Assembly: GCA_026693085.1 (NCBI GenBank)
Contig: JAPLNB010000381.1
Span: 23,404-87,403 of the forward strand
From: Planctomycetota bacterium
Lineage (GTDB): Bacteria > Planctomycetota > Phycisphaerae > Tepidisphaerales > Tepidisphaeraceae
Direction: 5' to 3'
DNA length: 64,000 nt
The notes under the pieces were generated by a model. That model was not told the origin of the DNA. It searched no databases and was given only the letters and a program-made list of their open reading frames with translations. The translations under genes and the position numbers were made by a program. Positions 1 through 8,077 of the stretch are shown here, piece by piece; the first letter of the stretch is position 1; each line of letters opens with the position of its first letter.

Positions 1-439
1 CGGATGGCGAGGCCCTCGACGATGGCCGTCTTGCCCACGCCGGGCTCGCCGATGAGGACGGGGTTGTTCTTGGTGCGGCGGGCGAGGACCTGCATGGTGC
101 GGCGGATTTCCTCGTCGCGGCCGATGACGGGGTCGAGCTTGCCTTGGCGGGCGAGTTCCACGAGGTCGCGGCCGTAGCGTTGGAGGGCTGTGCGATGCCG
201 AGTTGGGTGCCGGCGGCTTTGGGGAGGCGGTCGATCTCGGCGGTGATCTGCTGCTGCACGCGGCCGAGGTTGGCGCCGACTTTCTGAAGGATTGGCGCGA
301 CGACACCACCCTCTTCGGCCAAGAGCGCAGCCAGAATATGCAGCGGAAGGATCTCGCTGTGGTTGTGCTGTTGAGCCAGTTCCTGCGCGCGAGTGACGGC
401 CTCTTGGGCTTTGATGGTGAACTTATCAAATCGGGTCAT
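1..439 (-). pseudogene. clpB: ClpB disaggregase, 5' part, frame-broken and cut by window edge
   Basis: The minus strand encodes the start of a ClpB/Hsp100 protein-disaggregating ATPase. ATG is at 439 after a GAGGGAG ribosome site. The first 80 or so codons ([15 protein letters not shown]...) match the first half of the ClpN substrate-binding domain. The sequence then jumps to the conserved linker and NBD1 entry ([19 protein letters not shown], then [13 protein letters not shown]alker A), but in a different frame: the TAC of YGRD starts at 176, which is out of phase with the ATG. About 70 codons of the second N-domain repeat are missing around 185-200. Either the gene is broken or the assembly lost about 200 bases. 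The rest of the gene lies left of the window. Confidence 0.8.
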
Positions 440-603
440 GGATTCTCCCTCGTGATTAACCCAGTTGACGCGTGTGCAAAAGGAGGACCAGAGTGATCGG
501 TAGTATTATAAGAATGGTTTCTGACAAGAGTTATGTGTGCAGGCCGCAGGCCATCAACGAAACGACGGTCGAACAACCTGCCCAAATGGCAGTCGGCCGC
601 TGT

Positions 604-1602
604 CTAGCGGAAGGGGGCGCTGACAAGCCTGCGGGAAGGTGGGCGTGCGGGTGGTTCGGTCGTGGTTCTGGGGGTGCCTTTGCGGGAAACTTTGGTGGCG
701 TAGAGACGTTTGTCGGCTTCGACCAGAAGCGAGCCGGGGGAAGCATCGGGGATCTCGCTCAGGCAGACCAAGCCGGCGGAGATGCCGATGGCGGGGACCG
801 ACTTGAGGGTCCGGCCGATCTCGTCAACAAGACAGACCAGTTGGCGGGCCAGCGCGTGGCCGACGGTATGGCCATGGTCAGGCAGAACGATGACAAACTC
901 GTCACCACCACAGCGAAAAGCCAGGTCCTGGTCGCGGATGCTGGAGCGGATGAGCTGGCCAACGGTGCGGAGCAGTTCATCGCCGGCGGCGTGGCCGAGG
1001 GTGTCGTTGAGGGTTTTGAAATTGTCCAGGTCGAGCATGATGAGGCAGAGGTCGGCGGCGGCGCGGGAGCGATCGACGATGGTGGGCAGGTGCTGGTCGA
1101 GCATTCGCCGGTTGTACAGGCCGGTGAGCGAATCGCGGTTGGCCTGCTGGCGGAGGGTGCCGACGAGGCGTTCGAGGGCATCGGTGCGTTGCGCGATGCG
1201 CTGGCGCATCTCATGCTGGCAGATGGCCAGCTCGACCTTTTTTTGGCGGAGTTCGCAGAGCATGTCCTGGATGGTGCCACGGAACGATGCGAGGGGGCCG
1301 GTAATACGCGAGAGCTCGTCGATCGGGGCTTCGCCTTGGCGGATGAGCCAGAGCGTTTGCCGAAAACGGCGAAGCGGAAACCACCAGCGGCTAAGATGAT
1401 GCACCACGCCGACGGCCAACGCGCAGATGACCAGGAGCATCAGCGCCCAGGGGGCGGTATCGGGATCAGTGTGATAGAAAAGGAGGTACAGGGCAAAGGC
1501 AGCGGCACTGGCCAGGAAAGTCAGCACAACCCACCAGACGAAGCGCCAGCGCGGCTGGGCTGCAGGCTCAGGCGGGTGTGTGTCGCACGAATCGTCGGGC
1601 AT
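604..1602 (-). CDS. Membrane GGDEF diguanylate cyclase
   Basis: 332 residues. Two hydrophobic helices (about 21-42 and 51-69) anchor a HAMP-like/coiled-coil linker (about 85-150), followed by a GGDEF domain. The active-site motif is an intact GGDEF at 232-236, and an RxxD inhibitory site (RDQD, 223-226) sits exactly five residues before it. The enzyme should therefore make cyclic di-GMP from two GTP and be product-inhibited. There is essentially no periplasmic sensor between the helices, so the input is probably membrane- or linker-borne. Start chosen at ATG 1602 with AAGGAGA about 10 nt upstream. No EAL domain and no neighbouring c-di-GMP receptor were seen. Confidence 0.9.
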   Translation of the reverse strand: MPDDSCDTHPPEPAAQPRWRFVWWVVLTFLASAAAFALYLLFYHTDPDTAPWALMLLVICALAVGVVHHLSRWWFPLRRFRQTLWLIRQGEAPIDELSRITGPLASFRGTIQDMLCELRQKKVELAICQHEMRQRIAQRTDALERLVGTLRQQANRDSLTGLYNRRMLDQHLPTIVDRSRAAADLCLIMLDLDNFKTLNDTLGHAAGDELLRTVGQLIRSSIRDQDLAFRCGGDEFVIVLPDHGHTVGHALARQLVCLVDEIGRTLKSVPAIGISAGLVCLSEIPDASPGSLLVEADKRLYATKVSRKGTPRTTTEPPARPPSRRLVSAPFR

Positions 1603-1740
1603 GAGGCGGCATCTCCTTCAAGAAGATTATCGTCTGGGCGGAGCGGAGGGTTCATCGGCGAGGGCTGGGCGGGCAGCCAACAGAATATGGGACGTCCCGG
1701 GATCCGTCGTGCAAGGCGGCATGGACGGCGCAGGCGTTCG

Positions 1741-1768
1741 TGGCAATTCCGGGATTGGCAGGTAGAAT
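1741..1768 (+). promoter_or_regulatory. Candidate promoter of ilvN
   Basis: TGGCAA at 1741-1746, 16 bases, then TAGAAT at 1763-1768, about 28 bases before the ilvN start. The -35 is only a partial match. Similar GGTAGAATG strings precede the genes starting at 3785 and 8078, which supports TAGAAT as a local -10 form. Read by eye only. Confidence 0.3.
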
Positions 1769-1796
1769 GACCGGCTCGAATTGCAGGAGTAGTAAT

Positions 1797-2369
1797 ATGC
1801 GTCATGTGATTTCGGCGTTGGTGATGAACGAGCCTGGCGTGCTGGCGAACGTCGCGGGGATGTTCGCGGCCAGGGGCTTCAACATCGATTCGCTGGTGGT
1901 CGGGCGGACGGAAGACCCGGAGCTGTCGCGGATGACGATCGTCGTCACCGCCGACGATGCAACGCTCGAGCAGGTGCGCAAGCAGCTTGGGAAGCTGGTG
2001 CCGGTGGCCAAAGTGCGGGACTACAAGGGCTTGGCGTACGTCGAGCGGGATCTTTTGCTGATGACGGTGAACGTAGGGCCGGAAAAGCGGGCGGAGGTTA
2101 TTGAGATCGCAGACCTGTTCCGTTGCCGAGTGGTGGATGTGGCGAAGGACAGCCTGATGCTGGAGCTGTCGGGGACGGAGGAAAAGATCGAGGCGTTTGT
2201 GGAATTGATCAAGCCGTATGGAATTGAGGAGCTTGCACGGACGGGTGTGATCGCGATGGCACGCGGGACGCAGACGGCGAAGGATAAGGCGGCAGCGACG
2301 ACCCCGCCGAGCAAGACGCGGACGCGAAGCGTTAATGCGCCATCGGCACAGGCGCTGCCGCCGAGCTGA
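1797..2369 (+). CDS. ilvN: Acetolactate synthase small (regulatory) subunit
   Basis: 190 residues. The regulatory subunit binds the ThDP-dependent large subunit and confers feedback control by valine in branched-chain amino acid synthesis. The N-terminus has the typical ACT domain (about 3-77; SALVMNEPGVLANVAGMFAA and RGFNIDSLVVGRTEDPELSR), followed by the ALS_ss_C domain (KVRDYKGLAYVERDLLLMTV...). The last 30 or so residues are a Lys/Thr/Ser/Pro-rich tail not usual for the family. Start at ATG 1797 with GCAGGAG upstream. A longer reading from 1740 has no ribosome site. The large subunit gene is not adjacent, which is unusual for this normally paired gene. Confidence 0.92.
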   Translation: MRHVISALVMNEPGVLANVAGMFAARGFNIDSLVVGRTEDPELSRMTIVVTADDATLEQVRKQLGKLVPVAKVRDYKGLAYVERDLLLMTVNVGPEKRAEVIEIADLFRCRVVDVAKDSLMLELSGTEEKIEAFVELIKPYGIEELARTGVIAMARGTQTAKDKAAATTPPSKTRTRSVNAPSAQALPPS

Positions 2370-2376
2370 CGCGGCA

Positions 2377-2397
2377 GGGGTCAGGGGATAGGGGTCA
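2377..2397. repeat. 7-bp repeat array, GGGGTCA family
   Basis: Three consecutive heptamers: GGGGTCA, GGGGATA, GGGGTCA. The array lies between the convergent ilvN and waaA genes. It contains the waaA stop codon, so the last residues of WaaA (LTPIP) are repeat-encoded. Confidence 0.8.
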
Positions 2398-3697
2398 GAT
2401 GAGAGAGAATGATCTGGGCGTGACGTTCGGTCGCGCCTTTTTCATTGGTGACGACCTGCTGGGCGTGCTGCGAGATCGCGCTCGCTGCGATGGGATCGCT
2501 CAGAAGGCGTGCAACGGCTTTGCGAAGTTCGTCGGAGGTGGTGACTTCGATCATTGCGCTGGCGGCACGGAAGCGGGACATGGCGTCGGCGAAGTTGCCG
2601 GTGCAGGGGCCGACGATGACGGGTTTGGCCAGGGCGGCGGGCTCGATCATGTCCGAGCCGTGCTGGCGAGGGCCGAGATCGACAAGGGTTCGGCCAACGA
2701 AGACGACGGTGGCAAGGCTGTAGAATCTGCGGAGTTCGCCCATGGTGTCGCCGAGGATGACCGGCGGGATTCCCGATTTTCGATCTTCGATTTTCGATTG
2801 TGCGGAGCGGCGGAGCAGGTCGAAGCCCTGTGAGGCGATCAGGGCGGCAACCTCGCCGAAACGCTGGGGATGGCGGGGGATGATCGCCAGACGCAAGGTC
2901 GGATGTTCGGCGAGGAGTTGGCGGTATTGGGTGAGGACGATCTGCTCTTCGCCGGGGCCGGTGGAGCCGCAGACCCAAATCGGCTCTTGCCCGGGTTTCA
3001 GGCCAACGGCGGCGGCGAGTTCAGCATCGCCAGGAACGCGATCCGTTACCGTCGCGGTGTCGAATTTCATCGTGCCGGTGACGCGGATGCGGTCGCCGAA
3101 AGCACCCAGGTCGGCGAAGCGGTCGGCGTTGGTCTGGTCCTGAACACACAGCGAGGCCATTCGCTGGAACATCCGGGCGACGACCGGTTTGATCAGCCAA
3201 TACCGGCGGAAGCTGGGGGCGGTCATGCGCCCGTTCACCAGGATCACCGCGATATTGCGATTGGCGCATTGGCGGAGGAAATTCGGCCAGATCTCCAGTT
3301 CCATGAGCACGACAGCGGCGGGACGAAGATTGTCCAGCACCCGCCCCACCGCCGAACTGAAATCCAGCGGATAGTGGATGATGGTGATCGCGCCCGGCTC
3401 CTTGCCATACAGCTCCTGGGCACGGGCGAAGCCGGTGTCGGTGGTCGCGGAGAGGATCAGGTGCAGGTCGGGCCGGAGCTGGCGGAGCCGATCAACCAGG
3501 CCGCGCGTGGCATTCATTTCGCCGAGTGAAACCGCATGGATCAGAACCGCAGGCTGCCGCGAAGAGCGCGGGGCAACCTGGCCCATGCGATGGGAGAAGG
3601 CGGCAAATACCTTCCGCCGCAACGAGGGTCTCAGCAGCCAGAAAGGACAGGACAGGCCCAAGCCAAGGAAGTAGGCAATGTCGTAAAAGTTGATCAT
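2381..3697 (-). CDS. waaA: 3-deoxy-D-manno-octulosonic acid (Kdo) transferase
   Basis: 438 residues, GT30-type glycosyltransferase that adds Kdo from CMP-Kdo to the lipid A precursor at the inner membrane, indicating an LPS-type outer membrane. An N-terminal hydrophobic anchor (about 5-23) is followed by HAVSLGEMNA with the conserved catalytic Glu, then MELEIWPNF and NGRMTAPSFRRY. The C-terminal half has EPAALAKPVIVGPCTGNF, but the usual GGHNPLEPAA reads QHGSDMIEPAA here. Residues near 300-311 (SKIEDRKSG) come from an in-frame 7-bp repeat array, and the C-terminus comes from a second array. Confidence 0.9.
   Translation of the reverse strand: MINFYDIAYFLGLGLSCPFWLLRPSLRRKVFAAFSHRMGQVAPRSSRQPAVLIHAVSLGEMNATRGLVDRLRQLRPDLHLILSATTDTGFARAQELYGKEPGAITIIHYPLDFSSAVGRVLDNLRPAAVVLMELEIWPNFLRQCANRNIAVILVNGRMTAPSFRRYWLIKPVVARMFQRMASLCVQDQTNADRFADLGAFGDRIRVTGTMKFDTATVTDRVPGDAELAAAVGLKPGQEPIWVCGSTGPGEEQIVLTQYRQLLAEHPTLRLAIIPRHPQRFGEVAALIASQGFDLLRRSAQSKIEDRKSGIPPVILGDTMGELRRFYSLATVVFVGRTLVDLGPRQHGSDMIEPAALAKPVIVGPCTGNFADAMSRFRAASAMIEVTTSDELRKAVARLLSDPIAASAISQHAQQVVTNEKGATERHAQIILSHLTPIP
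2768..2800. repeat. 7-bp repeat array inside waaA, GATTTTC family
   Basis: Units on the plus strand are GATTCCC, GATTTTC, GATCTTC, GATTTTC and GATTG. The array is read through in frame on the minus strand, giving a Lys/Ile/Glu/Arg-rich stretch in WaaA between two conserved segments. The same family occurs between genes at 29561, 36781 and 42372. Confidence 0.8.
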
Positions 3698-3784
3698 CGT
3701 GGCTCAATGGTTTTACCCTGAAAGCCCACGGAGGTATAGGTGGCTGCAAATGGGTAGAATGACAAGGCAAACAGAGGTTGCGAA

Positions 3785-4315
3785 ATGAGATACCCATTGG
3801 GAGTAGTAGCGTTGTTGTGCGCGGTTGTACTGGGCGGATGCGCCAGCAATAGCAAACGGCGGGCGGAGGGCTCCTTGCCGGAAGAGGTGGCGCAGCCGCG
3901 GCTGCGGGAGGTGCTGGCCTATCTGGCCGAGCACGGATTTGAGCAGGCGAAGCACGCAGCGGTGTTCGACTTCACCGCTTGGCCGATGTACGAGGAGTGC
4001 AATTGGGAGGATTGCCCGCGCAAGCCGCGATTCGAGGCGGCGTCGTTCGTGTATGACGGCAAGCAGATCGACGTGAGCGTGTCGCCGGTGAAGGCGTTTC
4101 ACTCGGACGGGAAGGTGTTCGAGAAGGTGGTGTTGACATACCCAAAGGATATGAAGGAGCCGAACGGCGCTGGGGTGGTCCTGGAGGGGCGAACATGGAC
4201 GGTGGCGTACAAGCTGGAGGAGCCGAACGCGAAGCTGCAAGAGCGGCTGACGGAACTGGCGAGAGATTTCCTGCGGCAATATGTGCTGCGGCTGGCGGAG
4301 GAGAGCGCGCGATAG
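3785..4315 (+). CDS. Small lipoprotein of unknown function
   Basis: 176 residues. The N-terminus is a lipoprotein signal peptide with lipobox LGGC (about 16-19), so the mature protein should be lipid-anchored. The rest is a soluble, charged domain with conserved-looking aromatic and Cys positions (TAWPMYEECNWEDCP) and a C-terminal amphipathic helix (LQERLTELARDFLRQYVLRL). I do not recognise the family. ATG at 3785; AGAGG lies about 12 nt upstream and TAGAAT at 3755-3760 may be a -10 element. It is divergent from waaA, leaving an 87-base shared upstream region. Confidence 0.7.
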   Translation: MRYPLGVVALLCAVVLGGCASNSKRRAEGSLPEEVAQPRLREVLAYLAEHGFEQAKHAAVFDFTAWPMYEECNWEDCPRKPRFEAASFVYDGKQIDVSVSPVKAFHSDGKVFEKVVLTYPKDMKEPNGAGVVLEGRTWTVAYKLEEPNAKLQERLTELARDFLRQYVLRLAEESAR

Positions 4316-4415
4316 CGGGGGGGGGGGTCGATTCTGCGGGCGTATCCGCTATGTTAACGGCCTGTGAATCGCCCGGCTGTGGCGGCAAAAGATGTGAAAT
4401 GGCGAAGGAAGCACC

Positions 4416-5366
4416 ATGGGCAAGAAGCTATCTCGGCGAGACCTGTTGGCGGCGGGTGGGGCGGCTGTTGGAGCCGGCGTGGCCGCGAGCTGGGGCGCGC
4501 CGCAAACCAATACCACAACGGTGAAAGGAGGCGTCATGTTCAGGTACTGCTTGAACACCAGCACCATCTCAGGCCAGAAGCTGGGGCTCGTCCAGCAGGT
4601 GGAAGTGACGGCCAAGGCGGGGTACAACGCCATTGAGCCGTGGATCCGCGACATTGACGGGTATGTCAAAGGCCGCGGGAAACTTGTGGACCTTAGAAAG
4701 CAGATCAGCGACCTGGGCCTGACGGTGGAAAACGCCATCGGGTTCGCCGCGTGGATCGTGGACAACGATGAGGCGCGGAAAAAGGGTCTGGAGCAGATGA
4801 AGCGGGACATGGACCTGGTGTCGCAGATCGGCGGCAAGCGTGTGGCGGCCCCGCCAATCGGCGCGACCGACCAAGCAAGCCTCAGTCTGTACAAAGCAGC
4901 GGATCGCTATCGGGCTTTAGTGGAACTGGGACAGGAATTCGGCATCTCGCCGCAGATCGAAATCTGGGGGGGATCCAAGTGCCTCAGCAAGCTTGGCGAA
5001 GCAGCGCTGGTAGCCGTGGAGAGCGGAACCAAGCAGGCGTGTATCCTCGCCGACGTCTATCACATGTACAAGGGCGGTACGCCGTTCAGCGGCCTGAGGC
5101 TGTTGAGCGGCGCGATGCTGCAGATGATCCACATGAATGACTACCCCGACGATCCGGCGCGGGGAAGAATCCAGGATTCGCACCGCGTCTACCCCGGTGA
5201 CGGGGTGGCGCCACTGACAGAGATCCTGACCGATCTGGCGGCAGTCAATTCACAGTGCGTGCTGTCGCTGGAGCTTTTCAACCGGGACTACTGGAAACTG
5301 GATGCTCTCGAGGCAGCCAAGACAGGCCTGAAGAAGATGAAGGCGGCGGTCTCGAAGATCGCGTGA
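4416..5366 (+). CDS. Tat-signal sugar phosphate isomerase/epimerase-like protein
   Basis: 316 residues, xylose-isomerase-like TIM barrel. The N-terminus has a twin-arginine signal (LSRRDLLAAGG with a hydrophobic stretch to about residue 25), so a folded, metal-loaded enzyme is probably exported. Candidate metal ligands are the acidic and His positions in IEIWG, LADVYHMY, IHMNDYP and LSLELFN. The substrate is unknown; related proteins act on hexoses or inositols. A strong internal ribosome site and ATG at 4536 remove the Tat signal exactly, so a cytoplasmic form is possible. An 11-base G run (4316-4326) lies just upstream. Confidence 0.8.
   Translation: MGKKLSRRDLLAAGGAAVGAGVAASWGAPQTNTTTVKGGVMFRYCLNTSTISGQKLGLVQQVEVTAKAGYNAIEPWIRDIDGYVKGRGKLVDLRKQISDLGLTVENAIGFAAWIVDNDEARKKGLEQMKRDMDLVSQIGGKRVAAPPIGATDQASLSLYKAADRYRALVELGQEFGISPQIEIWGGSKCLSKLGEAALVAVESGTKQACILADVYHMYKGGTPFSGLRLLSGAMLQMIHMNDYPDDPARGRIQDSHRVYPGDGVAPLTEILTDLAAVNSQCVLSLELFNRDYWKLDALEAAKTGLKKMKAAVSKIA
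4524..4538 (+). promoter_or_regulatory. Internal ribosome site and alternative start of the isomerase-like gene
   Basis: AAAGGAGG is followed four bases later by ATG 4536, in frame with the gene that starts at 4416 and just after the Tat signal. The spacing is slightly short. The upstream start also has a ribosome site, so two protein forms (exported and cytoplasmic) are plausible. Confidence 0.45.
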
Positions 5367-5452
5367 TTTCACGCCGTGCGAACCGCGAGAGGTTCTGATC
5401 TGACTGTGTTTTCCTCGCAGACACCGCGCGACCGGGCGGCCCGCATGCCACG

Positions 5453-6055
5453 TCACACGATGGATAGTCGATAGAGGCCGTGAGTCTTGATGTAGTCGAT
5501 GACCGGGGCCGGCGTGAGAAATTCGATGCTCAGCCCGGCCGCCACTCGGCGGCGAATCTCGGTGGCGCTGATGTCAATCGCAGGGGCGGCGTGAACATTC
5601 TTCTCCAGAGCGCGATAAACCGGCGGAAGCGTGGACCAGTCGAGTGACCAGCCCGGACGGGCAATCACGACGAAGTCAACTTCGCGTAGCAACGCCTCCG
5701 GCTGATACCACGTGGGAAGTTGGCGGAGCATGTCGGCGCCGAGCAGCCAGTGGACAGCCGGCCAGCCACGTTGCTTGAGCAGGCGAACGGTGTCGATTGT
5801 GTAGCTGTGACCGGGTCGGGACAGTTCCAGATCGTCCACCTCAAATAGCTGAGGCTGGACGGCAGCGGCCAGGCAGCACATCGCAAGGCGGTGCTCCGCC
5901 GCAGCCAGATCAGCCGTCGCAGGCTTGTGCGGCGGCTGTGCCGAGGGGATCAGCACGACGCGATCGAAGCCGGCGGACTCAGCCAACGCCCGAGCACAAA
6001 TCAGGTGCCCATGGTGGATAGGGTTGAAGCTGCCGCCGAACGCCAATTTCCGCAT
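5453..6055 (-). CDS. nadD: Nicotinate-nucleotide adenylyltransferase
   Basis: 200 residues. Transfers AMP from ATP to nicotinate mononucleotide, the penultimate step of NAD synthesis. The nucleotidyltransferase signature is at the very N-terminus (GGSFNPIHHGHL, with the HxGH ATP site), followed by IPSAQPPHKP and LLGADML. The second ATP motif ISATEIRRR is near residue 162. Length and motif order are normal for NadD. The stop lies about 87 bases after the convergent isomerase-like gene. No rsfS or obg neighbour was seen. Confidence 0.93.
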   Translation of the reverse strand: MRKLAFGGSFNPIHHGHLICARALAESAGFDRVVLIPSAQPPHKPATADLAAAEHRLAMCCLAAAVQPQLFEVDDLELSRPGHSYTIDTVRLLKQRGWPAVHWLLGADMLRQLPTWYQPEALLREVDFVVIARPGWSLDWSTLPPVYRALEKNVHAAPAIDISATEIRRRVAAGLSIEFLTPAPVIDYIKTHGLYRLSIV

Positions 6056-6202
6056 ATTCTCTCGTTTATACCCGTTACGCCGTCCCTGACCAACCCCTAT
6101 GATGGACTTGTTGTGTCAGGCTGCCGGCCGGAACAACAAACGGCACCATTTTTGAAACTATAGGAGCGCCGGGTGTATCTGACAGAATAATGGAATAGAC
6201 TA

Positions 6203-6231
6203 TTGCATTCGTATTAGAATTATACTATATT
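6203..6231 (+). promoter_or_regulatory. Promoter of the sigma-70 family gene
   Basis: TTGCAT (6203-6208), a 17-base AT-rich spacer and TATATT (6226-6231). It lies in the unusually AT-rich 314-base gap between nadD and the sigma factor and leaves a leader of about 130 bases. Nothing else was recognised in this gap. Confidence 0.6.
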
Positions 6232-6369
6232 CGTAAATGTATTACATTCAGCCTCTTGTATGGATATCGGTGAATTTGCGGTAGACGTTGCCATATCGGA
6301 GTAGGAATATACGGAATCAAGATTTGAACCAAACTGCGTAGAGCAATCGGAATAGGAAGCGAGGCAGTA

Positions 6370-7368
6370 ATGGCCACTATGGCGTTAACACGACAATTCG
6401 TCCGCTCGGCCGCAAGGCTGCCGCGAAGCTTGCGGGAGCGCGTTGAACCCATCTTGGGCGAGGACTACGCGTACATGGACTCGCCGGTTTACCGCCGCAA
6501 ACACATCGAGCAGGGGCTATTTGGGCAGGATGCGGAGCCTGAGCTTCCGCCGACCGCTTGGTACCAACCGACGGCCGACGACTTGGGCGGCAGCGGCCTT
6601 CCCAATTCGCCCAAGCTAATGAAGGCCGACGAGGAACGGCTGATGTTTCTGCGGTTCAACTACTCCAAGCGGCGGCTGTGCAACTTGCAGCGGAAAACCG
6701 CCAAGGAAGGGCTGACGCGGGAGCTTGCCGAACAGGTGGTGACATGGCACCGGCGATTCGAGCATTTCCGTGAGTACTTGGTGAGGACCAACCTGGCGCT
6801 CGTGCTGGCGATGGCCAAGCGGACCCGTTTGGGGCAGGCAGATTTCGCCGAAATCGTCAGCGAAGGCAACATGGCTTTGCTCCGTGCCGTTGATAAGTTC
6901 AATGTTGACAGGGGTTTCAAGTTTTCGACCTACGCCTGCCGGGCGATTCTGAAGGCGTTCAGCCGAACGGCGATGAAGGCTTCGCGCCACCACACGCGAT
7001 TCCCGGTCGAGTTCGAGCCGGACTTGGAGAAGAGCGACTGGTCGGACCGCCGACGGGAAACGATCGAGGAAGAATGCATTGATGAGCTAAAGCACATCGT
7101 TGATCGAAATCTGGCCGATCTGACGAACGTTGAGCAGACGGTGATCCGGCGGCGGTTCAACTGGCAGGAACAGGCCGAGTCGCCACTGACGCTCGAAGAG
7201 GTCGGAAAGATCATCGGCGTGACCAAGGAGCGCGTGCGGCAGATTCAGAACAAGGCGCTGGCGAAGATCCGTCAGGTGATGGAAGAAGGCGTGCTCCGGA
7301 CGCAACCGGCTGAGCCGCCGGACGACCCGCAGGTTCAGCCCGCCAGCGACACCGGTACAGCCGGCTAA
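6370..7368 (+). CDS. RNA polymerase sigma-70 family factor (RpoD-like, group 2/3)
   Basis: 332 residues. Region 2 is clear (VRTNLALVLAMAKRT, FAEIVSEGNMALLRAVDKF, RGFKFSTYACRAI), and a C-terminal region 4 has the helix-turn-helix for -35 recognition (LTLEEVGKIIGVTKERVRQIQNKALAKIR). Region 3 is short and region 1.1 is absent, so it is an alternative rather than a housekeeping factor. The N-terminal 90 residues (LPRSLRERVEPILGEDYAYMD...) are not typical and may hold a lineage-specific regulatory part. Transcribed alone, with a strong promoter, a long leader and its own terminator. Confidence 0.9.
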   Translation: MATMALTRQFVRSAARLPRSLRERVEPILGEDYAYMDSPVYRRKHIEQGLFGQDAEPELPPTAWYQPTADDLGGSGLPNSPKLMKADEERLMFLRFNYSKRRLCNLQRKTAKEGLTRELAEQVVTWHRRFEHFREYLVRTNLALVLAMAKRTRLGQADFAEIVSEGNMALLRAVDKFNVDRGFKFSTYACRAILKAFSRTAMKASRHHTRFPVEFEPDLEKSDWSDRRRETIEEECIDELKHIVDRNLADLTNVEQTVIRRRFNWQEQAESPLTLEEVGKIIGVTKERVRQIQNKALAKIRQVMEEGVLRTQPAEPPDDPQVQPASDTGTAG

Positions 7369-7385
7369 GTCGTTTCAGGTCGGTC

Positions 7386-7416
7386 AGGGGCACGGCTTGG
7401 CCGTGCCCCTTCTTTT
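7386..7416 (+). terminator. Intrinsic terminator after the sigma factor gene
   Basis: Perfect 11-bp stem AGGGGCACGGC / GCCGTGCCCCT with a TTG loop, followed by TCTTTT. It starts 17 bases after the sigma stop codon. Confidence 0.9.
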
Positions 7417-7470
7417 CGCGCTTCACGAGAAACAAAGACCGATAACTCCGACACCGCAATGCTCGGCTGC

Positions 7471-7881
7471 TCATGCGGCTTCGGGGACGAAGCGAAGCAG
7501 GAAGTGCGGGATCCGTTTGGCGCCGCGGCGGAGGGCTTTGCTGACGGCGTACTGCATCGAGCGATGGAAACGGCAGGTGACTTTCGCGTCCGGCTCGATG
7601 CCGAGCTTGCGCATCTGTTCAAAGGCCCATAGCCAGGCGTGATATTCCTCTTCGCAACGTACGCGATAACGGTTGAAGCCGATGGCGTGATGGCCAACCT
7701 CGTGCAGGAAGATGGCAAGGCTGATGGTGGTCTTGGGGTGAGGGGATTCGATCCAGTTGATGGCCCGGCCATCGTGGTACAGCACGCGCCAGGCGCAGCC
7801 GCTCATGTTCTTGCGCCATTTGTGAATGCGCAAGTCATGGCGGATCTTCATTTGACGAACGATCGCAGTGAAATCCGGCAT
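7471..7881 (-). CDS. Small zinc-peptidase-like protein (HEVGHH)
   Basis: 136 residues from ATG 7881 (MPDFTAIV). The motif HEVGHH near the middle is a gluzincin-type HExxH plus one more His, and a downstream EEEYHAW segment may supply a further ligand. The C-terminal half is basic (KALRRGAKR). No signal peptide or membrane helix was found, so it is probably cytoplasmic. A longer in-frame reading from upstream would overlap the divergent gene at 8078, and the start at 7911 lacks a ribosome site, so the short form is preferred. The substrate is unknown. Confidence 0.65.
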   Translation of the reverse strand: MPDFTAIVRQMKIRHDLRIHKWRKNMSGCAWRVLYHDGRAINWIESPHPKTTISLAIFLHEVGHHAIGFNRYRVRCEEEYHAWLWAFEQMRKLGIEPDAKVTCRFHRSMQYAVSKALRRGAKRIPHFLLRFVPEAA

Positions 7882-8077
7882 TTTCTCTTGCTTTATCGGC
7901 AGATTCGCCATCGCAGATTGAGGGGCATGCAACGGCGCCCTCAGCTCCTCAGATACATACGGTTGCGGCGGCCGTGCCGTTCGGAGTTGTCGAAGCGAGG
8001 TCGGCAGACCGCCTCCATGAACAATCGGACGGAGCCACAGGCCCGGTACCGAGCGTGGGGTGGTAGAATGGCGCATC

